Shown here piece after piece: positions 54,969-63,736 of a stretch of 64,000 nucleotides of DNA. The notes beneath the pieces are model-generated. The model did no database searches. It was not told the origin of the DNA and saw only the letters and a program-made list of their open reading frames with translations. The stretch is from an uncultured Bryobacterales bacterium (GTDB lineage Bacteria > Acidobacteriota > Terriglobia > Bryobacterales > UBA6623). Position numbers and translations under genes: made by a program. Where the stretch lies: the NCBI GenBank assembly GCA_951813065.1, contig CATOTH010000004.1, forward strand, positions 62,001 to 126,000, read 5' to 3'. Every line of letters begins with the position of its first letter. Positions within the stretch are counted from its first letter, which is position 1.

Positions 54969-55030
54969 TCCCGTACGGTAACATTTCTCCGAGAAACCCG
55001 CTTTCTGGCTCGCATATTCCCGTACGATAA
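54969..55030 (+). promoter_or_regulatory. hipBA upstream direct repeats, candidate operators
   Basis: TCCCGTACGGTAA at 54969-54981 and TCCCGTACGATAA at 55018-55030 differ at one base, and lie 49 bases apart (close to five helical turns). The second ends five bases before the hipB ATG. Between them TTTCTCCGAGAAA is a small inverted repeat. HipB proteins bind repeated operators over their own promoter, so these are likely sites; inferred from position. Confidence 0.55.
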
Positions 55031-55034
55031 AAAA

Positions 55035-55340
55035 ATGGCCGAGGAGCAGACGTCCACGAGCGCGCCTTACGGAACTGTTCGGTCCGCGCGAGAGCTCGGC
55101 CAGCTGATGCGCGCCCACCGGAAGGGCAGTGGCTGGACTCTACGTCAACTCGCACAGTTCGCCAATCTAAGCATGCGCTTTCTCTCGGAGCTTGAGAGGG
55201 GCAAGGAAACGGCTGAGCTGGGCAAGGCTCTCCACGCGCTGCAGTTGCTGGGCCTGGAAATCGCCATAGTGCCGAGAAAGGCGCTTCCCCGGGAGTTTCG
55301 TCGCGGCTTAGGAATCGAATCGAAGGATGCTGCCGAGTGA
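55035..55340 (+). CDS. hipB: HipB-type antitoxin
   Basis: A 101-residue Xre-type protein from ATG 55035. The helix-turn-helix reads ARELGQLMRAHRKGSGWTLR, then QLAQFANLSMRFLSELERGK and ETAELGKALHALQLLGLEIA, all typical for HipB partners of HipA kinases. Its stop overlaps the GTG of hipA by four bases (GTGA). It represses the operon. Confidence 0.93.
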   Translation: MAEEQTSTSAPYGTVRSARELGQLMRAHRKGSGWTLRQLAQFANLSMRFLSELERGKETAELGKALHALQLLGLEIAIVPRKALPREFRRGLGIESKDAAE

Positions 55341-56599
55341 CGGGTAGCGAGGCACTCGGGGTCTGGTGCGGGAATCGGCGCGTCGGTCTTCTCAGTCGGC
55401 GCCCGTCCGGGGCGATGGAATTCCAGTACGACCCTGCATGGATTCACGAAGGCGGCTTCGCAATCTCTCAGTCGTTGCCCTTGGATTCGTTCGAGTCGAC
55501 CACCGCGCAGAATCAAGCCCACAGCTTCTTCGCAAACCTGCTACCAGAGGGCGAGGCTCGGACCCTAGTTGTGCGGCGATACCGAACTCCGGACGATGAC
55601 TTCGAGTTGCTGCGAGCGATCGGAGGGGAGTGTGCTGGTGCGCTGTCGATCCTGCCCTTGGAACAGGAGCCCGATGCCTTCAGGCAGTTCGCGTACGAAC
55701 GAATCGACGATGACCGGCTCGCCGCAATGCTCTTTCGGCGAGGCTGGGAATCGGAGGAATCAGGGGAGAGCGCCCCTCCAAGGCTTTCCCTGGCCGGGGC
55801 TCAAGACAAGACGACAGTGATGATCGAGAGCGGGGAAATACACTGCCCCAAGGGGAACGCCCCATCGACCCATATCCTCAAATTCGACTCGCTCCGGTAT
55901 CTCAATGTGCTGGCATTCGAGTGCTTTGGCACGCAGCTAGCGGCGTCAGCCGGTCTGCCAGTTGTCGAATTCGAACTGCGCAAAGTCGGGCGTGACACCA
56001 TCGCGCTCACCAAGCGCTACGATCGACATCAGGGAAGCGACGGGCGGATCCTGAGACTGCACCAGGAGGATTTCTGCCAGGCATTGGGGTACACCAGCCA
56101 CGCGAAGTACGAGAATGGCGGGGGGCCGTCATTCATTGACTGCTTCCGACTGGTCCGCGACACTTCAGCCGCGCCGCTGGACGATCTGGAAAGCCTGCTG
56201 CGGTGGCAGATTTTCAATGTGCTGGCAGGCAACTCGGATGGTCATGCCAAGACCCTGTCGTTGCTGTACAGGCTCGACGGAGCGGTTCGCCTTGCGCCCT
56301 TCTATGACTTGGTTCCGACTCGCGCCATCCAGAATCTGGCTCACGAGCTGGCGTTTGCTGTCGGTGGCGTCCGAAACCCAGGCAAGGTGGGGCCGAACCA
56401 GTGGAGATCTCTCGCCGCCGAGTGCGACGTTGAACCACGTGCTGTGATGGCCATGGTTGAGGGAATGGCTGCATCCTTGGGTGCGGCGGCCCGCGAGGCC
56501 AAAGACCGGTTCGAAGGCATGCACGGGCCATTGCCCGCGCTCGATAGAGTGCTGCGGGTCATCGACCAGCAATGCAGGTGCGCCATGCGACGGCACTGA
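55337..56599 (+). CDS. hipA: HipA-type serine/threonine kinase toxin
   Basis: A 420-residue HipA kinase starting at GTG 55337. The N-terminal Couple_hipA domain has PSGAMEFQYDPAWIHEGGFA, FFANLLPEG and GGECAGALSILP. The kinase part has the P-loop-like SLAGAQDKTTVM, HILKFDS, the catalytic loop FNVLAGNSDGHAKTLSLL and the metal motif APFYDLVPT. HipA phosphorylates glutamyl-tRNA synthetase in E. coli and drives persistence. Complete and coupled to hipB. Confidence 0.95.
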   Translation: MTGSEALGVWCGNRRVGLLSRRPSGAMEFQYDPAWIHEGGFAISQSLPLDSFESTTAQNQAHSFFANLLPEGEARTLVVRRYRTPDDDFELLRAIGGECAGALSILPLEQEPDAFRQFAYERIDDDRLAAMLFRRGWESEESGESAPPRLSLAGAQDKTTVMIESGEIHCPKGNAPSTHILKFDSLRYLNVLAFECFGTQLAASAGLPVVEFELRKVGRDTIALTKRYDRHQGSDGRILRLHQEDFCQALGYTSHAKYENGGGPSFIDCFRLVRDTSAAPLDDLESLLRWQIFNVLAGNSDGHAKTLSLLYRLDGAVRLAPFYDLVPTRAIQNLAHELAFAVGGVRNPGKVGPNQWRSLAAECDVEPRAVMAMVEGMAASLGAAAREAKDRFEGMHGPLPALDRVLRVIDQQCRCAMRRH

Positions 56600-56788
56600 C
56601 ACTTCCCCCGGGGCGCTGTTCCTCGAGGCTGTCGCGGAGCGCCTCGAGTCTCGTGCACCCTTCCACGCCCTTGACCACCAAGTCGAGGAGAGGGTATCCC
56701 ACGATGCGGCCCGGTCGTGCCGTTCCGGGGCCCTCAGGTGATTCCCGGTCGGAACTGGAGCAAGCGCCACCCGCGAACCGATGCTGGC

Positions 56789-57820
56789 TCAGGACAGCGA
56801 GCGGCGCTTCAACGTCGGACGCTCGTCAGCCTCTTCCTCATCGTCGATCTCGCCGGGGAGAATTGGCTCGTCGTTCGGGCTCCGTTTGAGCGTCGGACGG
56901 TCGGGATCGTCTTGGGGGCCCTTGCGTCTAGCGTTCAGGCGGGCCAGGCGAGCCTTCACATCGGAGAATTCGCTGCTCGTAACCGCATACTCCGGCTGCT
57001 CAGGAAGCAACTCGTCGATTGTCTTCTGCACGGCAGTGATGCGGTTCTTCGCCATCGGGTGCGAACTGAAGGCTTTCGCGATGGCGTTCTTGTTCTTCTT
57101 CTGCTTTGCCTGGAGGCGTTCGAAGAACTGCACCATCGAGGCCGGGTCATAGCCCGCCTTGTACATGTACTGCACTCCGAGGAAGTCGGCATCCTTCTCG
57201 AATTCCCGGGAGAACTTCAGCATGGTCATCGGGACGGCGAAGTTGGCTGCTTGCTGGATCCCGTAGCCCGCCCATCCGCCGATGAACATCAACGGGATGC
57301 TTGCAATCTGGATCAGCTGCCCTCGTGTTGCGTTGCGTGTCCCGTGCCGGGCAGCGACATGGGCGATTTCGTGAGCCATCACGCCCGCCAGCTCGGCCTC
57401 GTCCTGCGCCAGTTCGATCAGCCCGGTGTTGAGGTAGAAGTACCCGCCCGGCAATGCGAACGCGTTTACCTCGTCGGAATCGATCACCTTGATGGTGAAC
57501 GGGACCTTGGCGTCGGAATTGTTGACGATGTTCTGGCCAATCCGGTTGACGTACTCGGCGATCACCGGGTCATCAACGATCTTGGCGTTTTTTTCGACCT
57601 CGCTTGCCAGCTGCCGGCCGAGCTGGATTTCCTTCTCCAGGCTGTAGAAGTTGATCGCCTTGCCGACGCCGCGGTCGCCGATCTGGTCGACGTCTTCCTT
57701 GGCGTTCTTCGGCTCGCGCTTGTCGCTTTCCGAAGGCGTCTTCACTTCGGCCTGGGCAAGACCGACGGCTAGCGCTGCCGGAGCCATGGCGATGAGGATT
57801 CTCGAGAGTGTTCGCGTCAT
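56789..57820 (-). CDS. M48-family metalloprotease, exported
   Basis: A 343-residue zinc protease from ATG 57820 with a signal peptide (RTLSRILIAMAPAALAVGLA). The active site is VMAHEIAHVAARHG (HEXXH), with the third ligand in REFEKDADFLGVQYM. NAFALPGGYFYLNTGLIELA is the usual strand before it. The C-terminal tail is polar, and RPTLKR occurs twice. Similar to periplasmic BepA/YcaL-like proteases, but no TPR domain is present. Divergent from the M1-like gene. Confidence 0.93.
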   Translation of the reverse strand: MTRTLSRILIAMAPAALAVGLAQAEVKTPSESDKREPKNAKEDVDQIGDRGVGKAINFYSLEKEIQLGRQLASEVEKNAKIVDDPVIAEYVNRIGQNIVNNSDAKVPFTIKVIDSDEVNAFALPGGYFYLNTGLIELAQDEAELAGVMAHEIAHVAARHGTRNATRGQLIQIASIPLMFIGGWAGYGIQQAANFAVPMTMLKFSREFEKDADFLGVQYMYKAGYDPASMVQFFERLQAKQKKNKNAIAKAFSSHPMAKNRITAVQKTIDELLPEQPEYAVTSSEFSDVKARLARLNARRKGPQDDPDRPTLKRSPNDEPILPGEIDDEEEADERPTLKRRSLS

Positions 57821-57990
57821 TTTGGACCTCGATGTTTCGGGTAGGGAACCGCTGCCCTGCAATTGGTCAGACGCGGGTCGCCTCAAACCCGTTGCACGGC
57901 TGGCCCACGCGTGCTTTTTGGCCGTCTCAGCAGGCATGCCTCCCGGCTTGGGCCGCTGATTCGCCCCTACAATACGAGTTGGGTCGTGAC

Positions 57991-60402
57991 GTGGTAGTGC
58001 GCCTCCTGGTGGCGGTTCTCTGTATCGCTGGAATCGCCGACGGTTCGACCGGAGCCGAGGATCTCCGAGCCATCAAGGATCTGCAGCTTGATCCGGATCG
58101 TTGCTTCCGAGTGCGCGATGTGTTCCTGCAGCGCGAGGACGCGAAGTTTTTTTTCACGGACGGACACCTGATCTTCGCCAAGCCAGTCTTGGGAAGGGTT
58201 GTCGCGGCACTCTTCCTGGCCACGGACCCCAGCGACACCGGCGAGTTGCTGCTCATGCCGCCGGATCCTGCCGAACGGCAGTCGACGGCCCGCTTCCTTG
58301 GCGAGACGATCCTGAACGAGAAGTTCCGAAACGCGATGCTGTTCTTCACAGATGACACGGCGGAGGAACTCGACGCGGCGATCCGGGAGTCTCCGGGAAG
58401 CCGTCTCGATCCCGAAGTAGGTGCTCGCATCGCACCGCGCTGGTCCATTGTCCTGCGCAACCTGATCGAACTGTCCGCGGGCCGCGCCTTGGTCGATCTC
58501 TACTCGGGCAGGCCGGCGGCTGACGGATTCTTCGTGGCTGCCGTCCGCGGCCGGTCGCTCGGGCGGTTCGATGTTGTCGTGGACCCGACGATGGCCGAGC
58601 AGGTCGTGGCGGGCCAGTTGGTTCGCTCAGGTGGCAAGGCATATTACGAGGTCTGGTGCCGGTTTCAGGCGCGCTCTGTCCGCGACGGCCGGCGCGAGCC
58701 GGCAAAGCCGGTGGCGCAATTGCAGGACTACCGCATCGAGGCTCGTCTTGGAGACGACCTGTACATGCAGGTCAAGACCACCGCGACCCTTGTCCCGCAT
58801 CACTCGGGAGCCCGGGCGATCGGCTTCGACATCTCTGACAAGCTCGAGATGACCGCAGTGCGGATCGATGGCGAGGAGGTCGAGTTCCTGCAGTCCCGGC
58901 AGCCCGAGGCGACGGGACGGGACTCGGACGGCACGCTGGTCATTGCCGTCCTACCGGAGCCGATGCTTTCGGGGGAGAACCGCCAGATGGAATTCGACTA
59001 CCGCGGCAAGGTGGTTTCCGATGCGGGATCGGGGGTGTATTCGGTTGCGGACCGGACCAATTGGTACCCCCGCACTGGGAATGAGCTGGCAACCTACGAT
59101 CTGAGCTTCCGCTACCCCGCACGACTGGATCTCGTGGCCACGGGCTCCAGGGTTGCCGACTTCATTGACGGCGGAATGCGAGTATCCCGTTTCGACAGTG
59201 GCAAGCCGATCCGGCTGGCCGGATTCAATCTTGGCGACTATGCGTCCGCGAGTCGCGACGTGGACGGCTTTCGCGTCGAGGTCCGGGCCACCAAGAAGGT
59301 GGAGCCGCGGCTGCAGGCACCCCGCGTGCCGGTTCTGATTCCGCAGACCACGCTGCCTTCGAGCCGCCGGAACCGCAGCCAGCCTACGGTCCTCGTCTTG
59401 CCGCGGCCGCCTGTGGAGAGCCCGGCCATCGAGATCGAGCGAATCGCGGACGAGAGCGCAGCAGCCTTCGCCTTCTTTCTTCGGCGGTTCGGTGAGCCCG
59501 CGATGCCCGTCACCGTGATCTCACCCGTTCCGGGGGACTTCGGCCAAGGATTTCCCGGCCTTGTGTACGCATCCACCCGGAGCTATTTCCAGAGGGGAGA
59601 CCGACCGTTGCGGAACCTGTCGCCCGGGACGCAGCGGTTCTACGCCGACTTGCTGCGGCCGCACGAAATCTCGCACCAGTGGTGGGGCAATGTCGTGTAC
59701 ACGCCGTTTGACCGGGACGGGTGGCTCATGGAGGCGCTGGCGACGTATTCATCCTTGCTCTGGCTGGAGGAGAAGAGGGGAGCCGGGGAGCGTGACGAGG
59801 TTCTGGGCGGCTTCCTTCAGAATCTCATCCGCAAGTCTGACGGCCAGTCTGTCGAGAGTGCCGGACCGGTCGTGATGGGCCGGCGCTTGCGCACTGCCAA
59901 GCTGCCCGAGGCGTATAGCCTCATCGTCTACGAGAAGGGCGCTTGGATCATGCACATGTTGCGGGGAGTTCTGGGGGACGACGGATTCCTCGCCTTGCTA
60001 CGTGCGTTGTGCGATCAGCGGGGATCAGAAGCGGTGACTACGGAGAGCTTCCGAGAGTTGGCCGCCGGTTTCGTGCCGGCTGACTACCATGACCCCAGCC
60101 TCAGGGATTTCTTTGACCAATGGGTCTACGGCACCGGTGTACCCCGTCTGGCAGTGGAGTGGGATCAAGACGCTAGGGGCGGGCAGCATCACTTCAACCT
60201 GCGACTCGTGCAGAGCGGTGTGTCCGATTACTTTCCCGTTCACGTGGCAGTCGAGGTGCATACGTTGCCCGGTCGATCACTCGTCAAGCACGTCCTCGTC
60301 GGTGACGGCAGTGACGACCCCGGCTTCTCGGTGGTCCTGCGAAATGCGGCAACGCGGGTGGTGATTGACCCGGACGGCTGGCTCTTGGCGGAGAAACCGT
60401 GA
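57991..60402 (+). CDS. M1-like gluzincin peptidase, exported
   Basis: About 803 residues from a GTG near 57991, with a leader (VVVRLLVAVLCIAGIADG). The catalytic zinc site is readable: HEISHQWWGNVVYT and, 18 residues later, the third ligand Glu in WLMEALATYSSLLWLE. This spacing (HEXXH-18-E) is that of M1 gluzincins. The exopeptidase GAMEN motif is not found where expected (GFPGLVYASTRSYF), so the classic aminopeptidase substrate grip may be missing. The N-terminal 280 residues are a beta domain not seen in M1 enzymes I know. Divergent from the M48 gene. Confidence 0.85.
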   Translation: MVVRLLVAVLCIAGIADGSTGAEDLRAIKDLQLDPDRCFRVRDVFLQREDAKFFFTDGHLIFAKPVLGRVVAALFLATDPSDTGELLLMPPDPAERQSTARFLGETILNEKFRNAMLFFTDDTAEELDAAIRESPGSRLDPEVGARIAPRWSIVLRNLIELSAGRALVDLYSGRPAADGFFVAAVRGRSLGRFDVVVDPTMAEQVVAGQLVRSGGKAYYEVWCRFQARSVRDGRREPAKPVAQLQDYRIEARLGDDLYMQVKTTATLVPHHSGARAIGFDISDKLEMTAVRIDGEEVEFLQSRQPEATGRDSDGTLVIAVLPEPMLSGENRQMEFDYRGKVVSDAGSGVYSVADRTNWYPRTGNELATYDLSFRYPARLDLVATGSRVADFIDGGMRVSRFDSGKPIRLAGFNLGDYASASRDVDGFRVEVRATKKVEPRLQAPRVPVLIPQTTLPSSRRNRSQPTVLVLPRPPVESPAIEIERIADESAAAFAFFLRRFGEPAMPVTVISPVPGDFGQGFPGLVYASTRSYFQRGDRPLRNLSPGTQRFYADLLRPHEISHQWWGNVVYTPFDRDGWLMEALATYSSLLWLEEKRGAGERDEVLGGFLQNLIRKSDGQSVESAGPVVMGRRLRTAKLPEAYSLIVYEKGAWIMHMLRGVLGDDGFLALLRALCDQRGSEAVTTESFRELAAGFVPADYHDPSLRDFFDQWVYGTGVPRLAVEWDQDARGGQHHFNLRLVQSGVSDYFPVHVAVEVHTLPGRSLVKHVLVGDGSDDPGFSVVLRNAATRVVIDPDGWLLAEKP

Positions 60403-60517
60403 GGCCGGCCGGCCAGTCGTGTCCGGCTGTTCCCGCGGATACCCGCGGGGTCCTGCTGCAGCGGGGGTTGATACGATTCAAGACAGGCGAGTGCCAACGC
60501 GCGGAGGAGTGAATTCG

Positions 60518-63500
60518 ATGAAGTCCCGAATGGGGATTGCGGGGGCGTTCACACTCTCATTCGCCTGCGGTGTGGCGTTGTGGATGTTCGCGTCGGCGCA
60601 GACTCCTGCGATCTCGCCGGAAGCGGTTCGGCTGCAGGAAGCGCGGAATCTCGGCAAGGCATTCTACGAGACCCCCGGATCGTCCCGCCAGGCGGTCGAG
60701 CAGTTGAGAATGGCGCTGGACCTCAACCCTGGCTCAGCGCGAGAGCATCTCAACTATGGTCTGGCACTGCTGCGAGCCGGAGAGCGGGAAGAGGGCATTG
60801 CGCAAATCATCGAGGCGCAGAGAATCGATCGGTCGCTGCCCCACACGTACTTCAATCTGGGGATCGAATTCAAGAAGGCCGGTGAAGCGGAGAAAGCGAT
60901 CGACCAGTTGCTCCAAATGGAGCGGCTCCGACCGCTTGAGGCGAAGACTCAATACAACCTTGGGGCGCTGTACAAGCAGATCGGCAATACGCGCCGCGCG
61001 ATCGAGAAGTTCGAGCGCACGATTGAACTCGATCCCTCGCTTGCGGCGCCGCACTTTCAGCTGTTCGGAATCCTCAGGCGAACCGAGCTCGAGCGGGCGA
61101 CTCGGGAACTCGAGATATTCAAGGGCCTCAAGGAGGCGACCGAGGACGCTGCAGTTGGGGAAGACGTCGACTGGAGCTTCTATTCGGAACTCTACGACCC
61201 GTCGCTAGCGACCGGCGATGCGGCTCCTGCAGTCCCCTACAAGTTCGCAACACACGAAGTGGCGCGTCTGGATGGAGGCGCTCTGGGCGCGTTGAGCCTG
61301 GACCTGAACGGAGACGGTTCTGCGGACGCGATTGCGTGGTCTGCGGAAAGCGCGGTGGCCCTTGTTGGGGGTGATTCGGCGGGTCCTGAGGTGGCCCCGC
61401 TGGTGCTGGCGGGCGCAAGCCACTACGCTGCGGGAGATTTCGACAGCGACGGACTGGCCGACCTGTGCCGCGTGGACGACACCGGAGTCGAGGTCCTGCG
61501 GAACGCTGGCGGGCGCATGTTCCGGTCGGTCTTTTCTGAGGCAGGTGGGTTCGACCTGTGCCTGTTCGCTGACTATGATCACGACAATGACTACGATCTA
61601 TTCGCGCTGGGGCGGGACAAGCGGCTGTTTCGGAACGACGGGGAGGGTTCCCTGGCCGATGTCAGTAGCGATTTCCCCTTCGGTGACGGGCGAGTCCGCG
61701 CGGCCGCGACCGCCGAACTCTTCGAGGACAACGGGCACGACTTGATCGCGGTCTACGGCGATGGCGTCAGTGTGCACCAGGACCGCAAGCTCGGCGTGTT
61801 CGACCAGGCTGTCGAGATCCAGGGCGCGACCGCGCCCGCAGGGAGTGTCCGCTTGGAGGTCGTGGATGCGAATCACGACGGGTACCTCGACGTCGCCGTC
61901 ACCGGGCGGGGCGTCACGCTGTTGCTCGAGAATCACGAAGGCGACTTGCGCCCCGGGCCGGCCATGGACCGTGTCGAGGCATGGGCGGACTTCGAATTGC
62001 GCGGGCGCGTAGACGCCGCTACCGAGCACGGCGTCCAAGCCAATCGCGGGGGGTTCGAGTTCGGCGTGGTCGACTCCAGCGACGAGCCGCCTCCCGGATT
62101 CGCCGTTTCCGGCGACTTCGACGCGGACGGCAGGCCGGATCTGCTCGCGGCCGGCCCCGGAGGTGCCATTCGGTTCGCCGCCAATCGCACTGAGACCGCG
62201 AATCGAGGCGTGACTGTCCGGCTCGTAGGCGTCAAGAGCCCAGCGATCGCCGCGGGTTCACGGGTCGAGCTGAAGGCCGGATTCCGCTATGCGAAGCATG
62301 TTTACCTCGGCACGCCGTTGCATTTCGGTCTGGGCCCGGCGGAGAGCTTCGACACGATTCGAGTGACTTGGCCGAACGGCTTGATCCAGAACGAACTGGC
62401 GGAAGAGCCCGTGGCAGAAGTCAGGATCACGGAGGCTCCGAGGCTGTCCGGTTCGTGTCCCATGGTGTTCACGTGGAACGGGCATCGGTTCGAGTACATC
62501 AGCGAGGTCCTGGGGGTCGCCCCGCTGGGAGCGAGCCTGGCGCGGGGTACCTATTTCCCGGTCGACCACACGGAGTTCGTCTCGATTCGAGGTGATCAGC
62601 TGCGCGAACGCGACGGCCATTTGGACGTCAGATTGACTGAAGAACTCAGGGAAGTCGCCTACGTCGACAAGATCCGTCTGATCGCGGTCGATCACCCGGG
62701 TGACATTCGGATCGTCACGAGTGAAAAGGCCAAGGGTCCGCCATTTCCCGACTTCAGGCTCTACGGTGTTGCCTCGGCCATCAAGCCGGTGGCTGCCACG
62801 AACCATCACGGCGAGGACGTGCTCGCCAGGATTGTGTCCGGCGACCGCCGCTACGCGGAGTTCGAGCGCGACTATCAGAACCGTGCTGAGCGCCATTCGC
62901 TCACGCTGGAGTTCCCACGGTTTGACTCCGATGATGCCGTGCTTTTTCTTGAGGGCTGGGTTGATTGGTCTTCGGCCAGCAGCATCGTTGCCGCTTCCCA
63001 AACGAAGAACTCAGCCCTGCAGCCTCCGTACCTCGAGGTTCTGGACAAGCACGGCGATTGGGTGACGGCTGTTGCCGATGTCGGTCTGCCCGGAGGCACT
63101 CTGCGCACAATCGCGGTCGACTTGCGCGGCGTGATCCCGTCCGGTTCGCGGGCGATGCGCCTCACGACGAACATGTGCGTGTATTGGGATTCGGCGTATA
63201 TCGGCCTCGGAACGACCGAGCCTGAAGCGCGCCTCACGCACCTGAGCCCGACGACGTCCCGCTTGCGATTCCGGGGCTTCTCACGCAACTACATCGCGGA
63301 CGGTCGCGCGCAGCCCGAGCGATTCGACTACCAAGAGGTTTCCTCGACGACCAACTGGAACCCGACGCCGGGGCGCTACACGCGGTTCGGCGATGTCAGG
63401 GAACTCCTCGACCGAGAAGACGACCGACTCGTCATCATGGGAGCCGGCGACGAAATCGAGTTGCGCTTTCCCTCCGGCGGACTCCCCCCGCTCGCCGCCG

Positions 63501-63736
63501 GCTGGACCCGGGACTACTTGCTCTTTGTTGATGGCTGGGCCAAGGAGAACGAGGCCAACACGGCATTCGGGGACTCGGTTACGCCGCTGCCGTTCCACTC
63601 CATGAGCGGGTATCCCTATGGCCCGGGGGAAACGTATCCCGATACGCCCGAGCACCGAGCCGATCTGGAGCGGTATCACACGCGTCGCGCGATGCGCCTG
63701 CTGAGACCGTTGGTGGCGCGGAGCGCGCCTCGATGA
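60518..63736 (+). CDS. TPR / FG-GAP / ASPIC-UnbV large exported protein
   Basis: A 1072-residue exported protein from ATG 60518, which has a strong ribosome site (GGAGGAG). The leader is IAGAFTLSFACGVALWMFAS. Four or five TPR units follow (LRMALDLNPGSAREHLNYGL, HTYFNLGIEFKKAGEAEKAI, TQYNLGALYKQIGNTRRAIE). Then calcium-type FG-GAP blades (DLNGDGSADAIAW, DFDSDGLADLCRV, DANHDGYLDVAVT, DFDADGRPDLLAA) and an ASPIC/UnbV-like segment (YLGTPLHFGLGPAESFDTIR). A C-terminal region of about 400 residues (GSCPMVFTWNGHRFEYISEV) is conserved in related proteins but uncharacterised. Acidobacterial hallmark; function unknown. Confidence 0.92.
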   Translation: MKSRMGIAGAFTLSFACGVALWMFASAQTPAISPEAVRLQEARNLGKAFYETPGSSRQAVEQLRMALDLNPGSAREHLNYGLALLRAGEREEGIAQIIEAQRIDRSLPHTYFNLGIEFKKAGEAEKAIDQLLQMERLRPLEAKTQYNLGALYKQIGNTRRAIEKFERTIELDPSLAAPHFQLFGILRRTELERATRELEIFKGLKEATEDAAVGEDVDWSFYSELYDPSLATGDAAPAVPYKFATHEVARLDGGALGALSLDLNGDGSADAIAWSAESAVALVGGDSAGPEVAPLVLAGASHYAAGDFDSDGLADLCRVDDTGVEVLRNAGGRMFRSVFSEAGGFDLCLFADYDHDNDYDLFALGRDKRLFRNDGEGSLADVSSDFPFGDGRVRAAATAELFEDNGHDLIAVYGDGVSVHQDRKLGVFDQAVEIQGATAPAGSVRLEVVDANHDGYLDVAVTGRGVTLLLENHEGDLRPGPAMDRVEAWADFELRGRVDAATEHGVQANRGGFEFGVVDSSDEPPPGFAVSGDFDADGRPDLLAAGPGGAIRFAANRTETANRGVTVRLVGVKSPAIAAGSRVELKAGFRYAKHVYLGTPLHFGLGPAESFDTIRVTWPNGLIQNELAEEPVAEVRITEAPRLSGSCPMVFTWNGHRFEYISEVLGVAPLGASLARGTYFPVDHTEFVSIRGDQLRERDGHLDVRLTEELREVAYVDKIRLIAVDHPGDIRIVTSEKAKGPPFPDFRLYGVASAIKPVAATNHHGEDVLARIVSGDRRYAEFERDYQNRAERHSLTLEFPRFDSDDAVLFLEGWVDWSSASSIVAASQTKNSALQPPYLEVLDKHGDWVTAVADVGLPGGTLRTIAVDLRGVIPSGSRAMRLTTNMCVYWDSAYIGLGTTEPEARLTHLSPTTSRLRFRGFSRNYIADGRAQPERFDYQEVSSTTNWNPTPGRYTRFGDVRELLDREDDRLVIMGAGDEIELRFPSGGLPPLAAGWTRDYLLFVDGWAKENEANTAFGDSVTPLPFHSMSGYPYGPGETYPDTPEHRADLERYHTRRAMRLLRPLVARSAPR

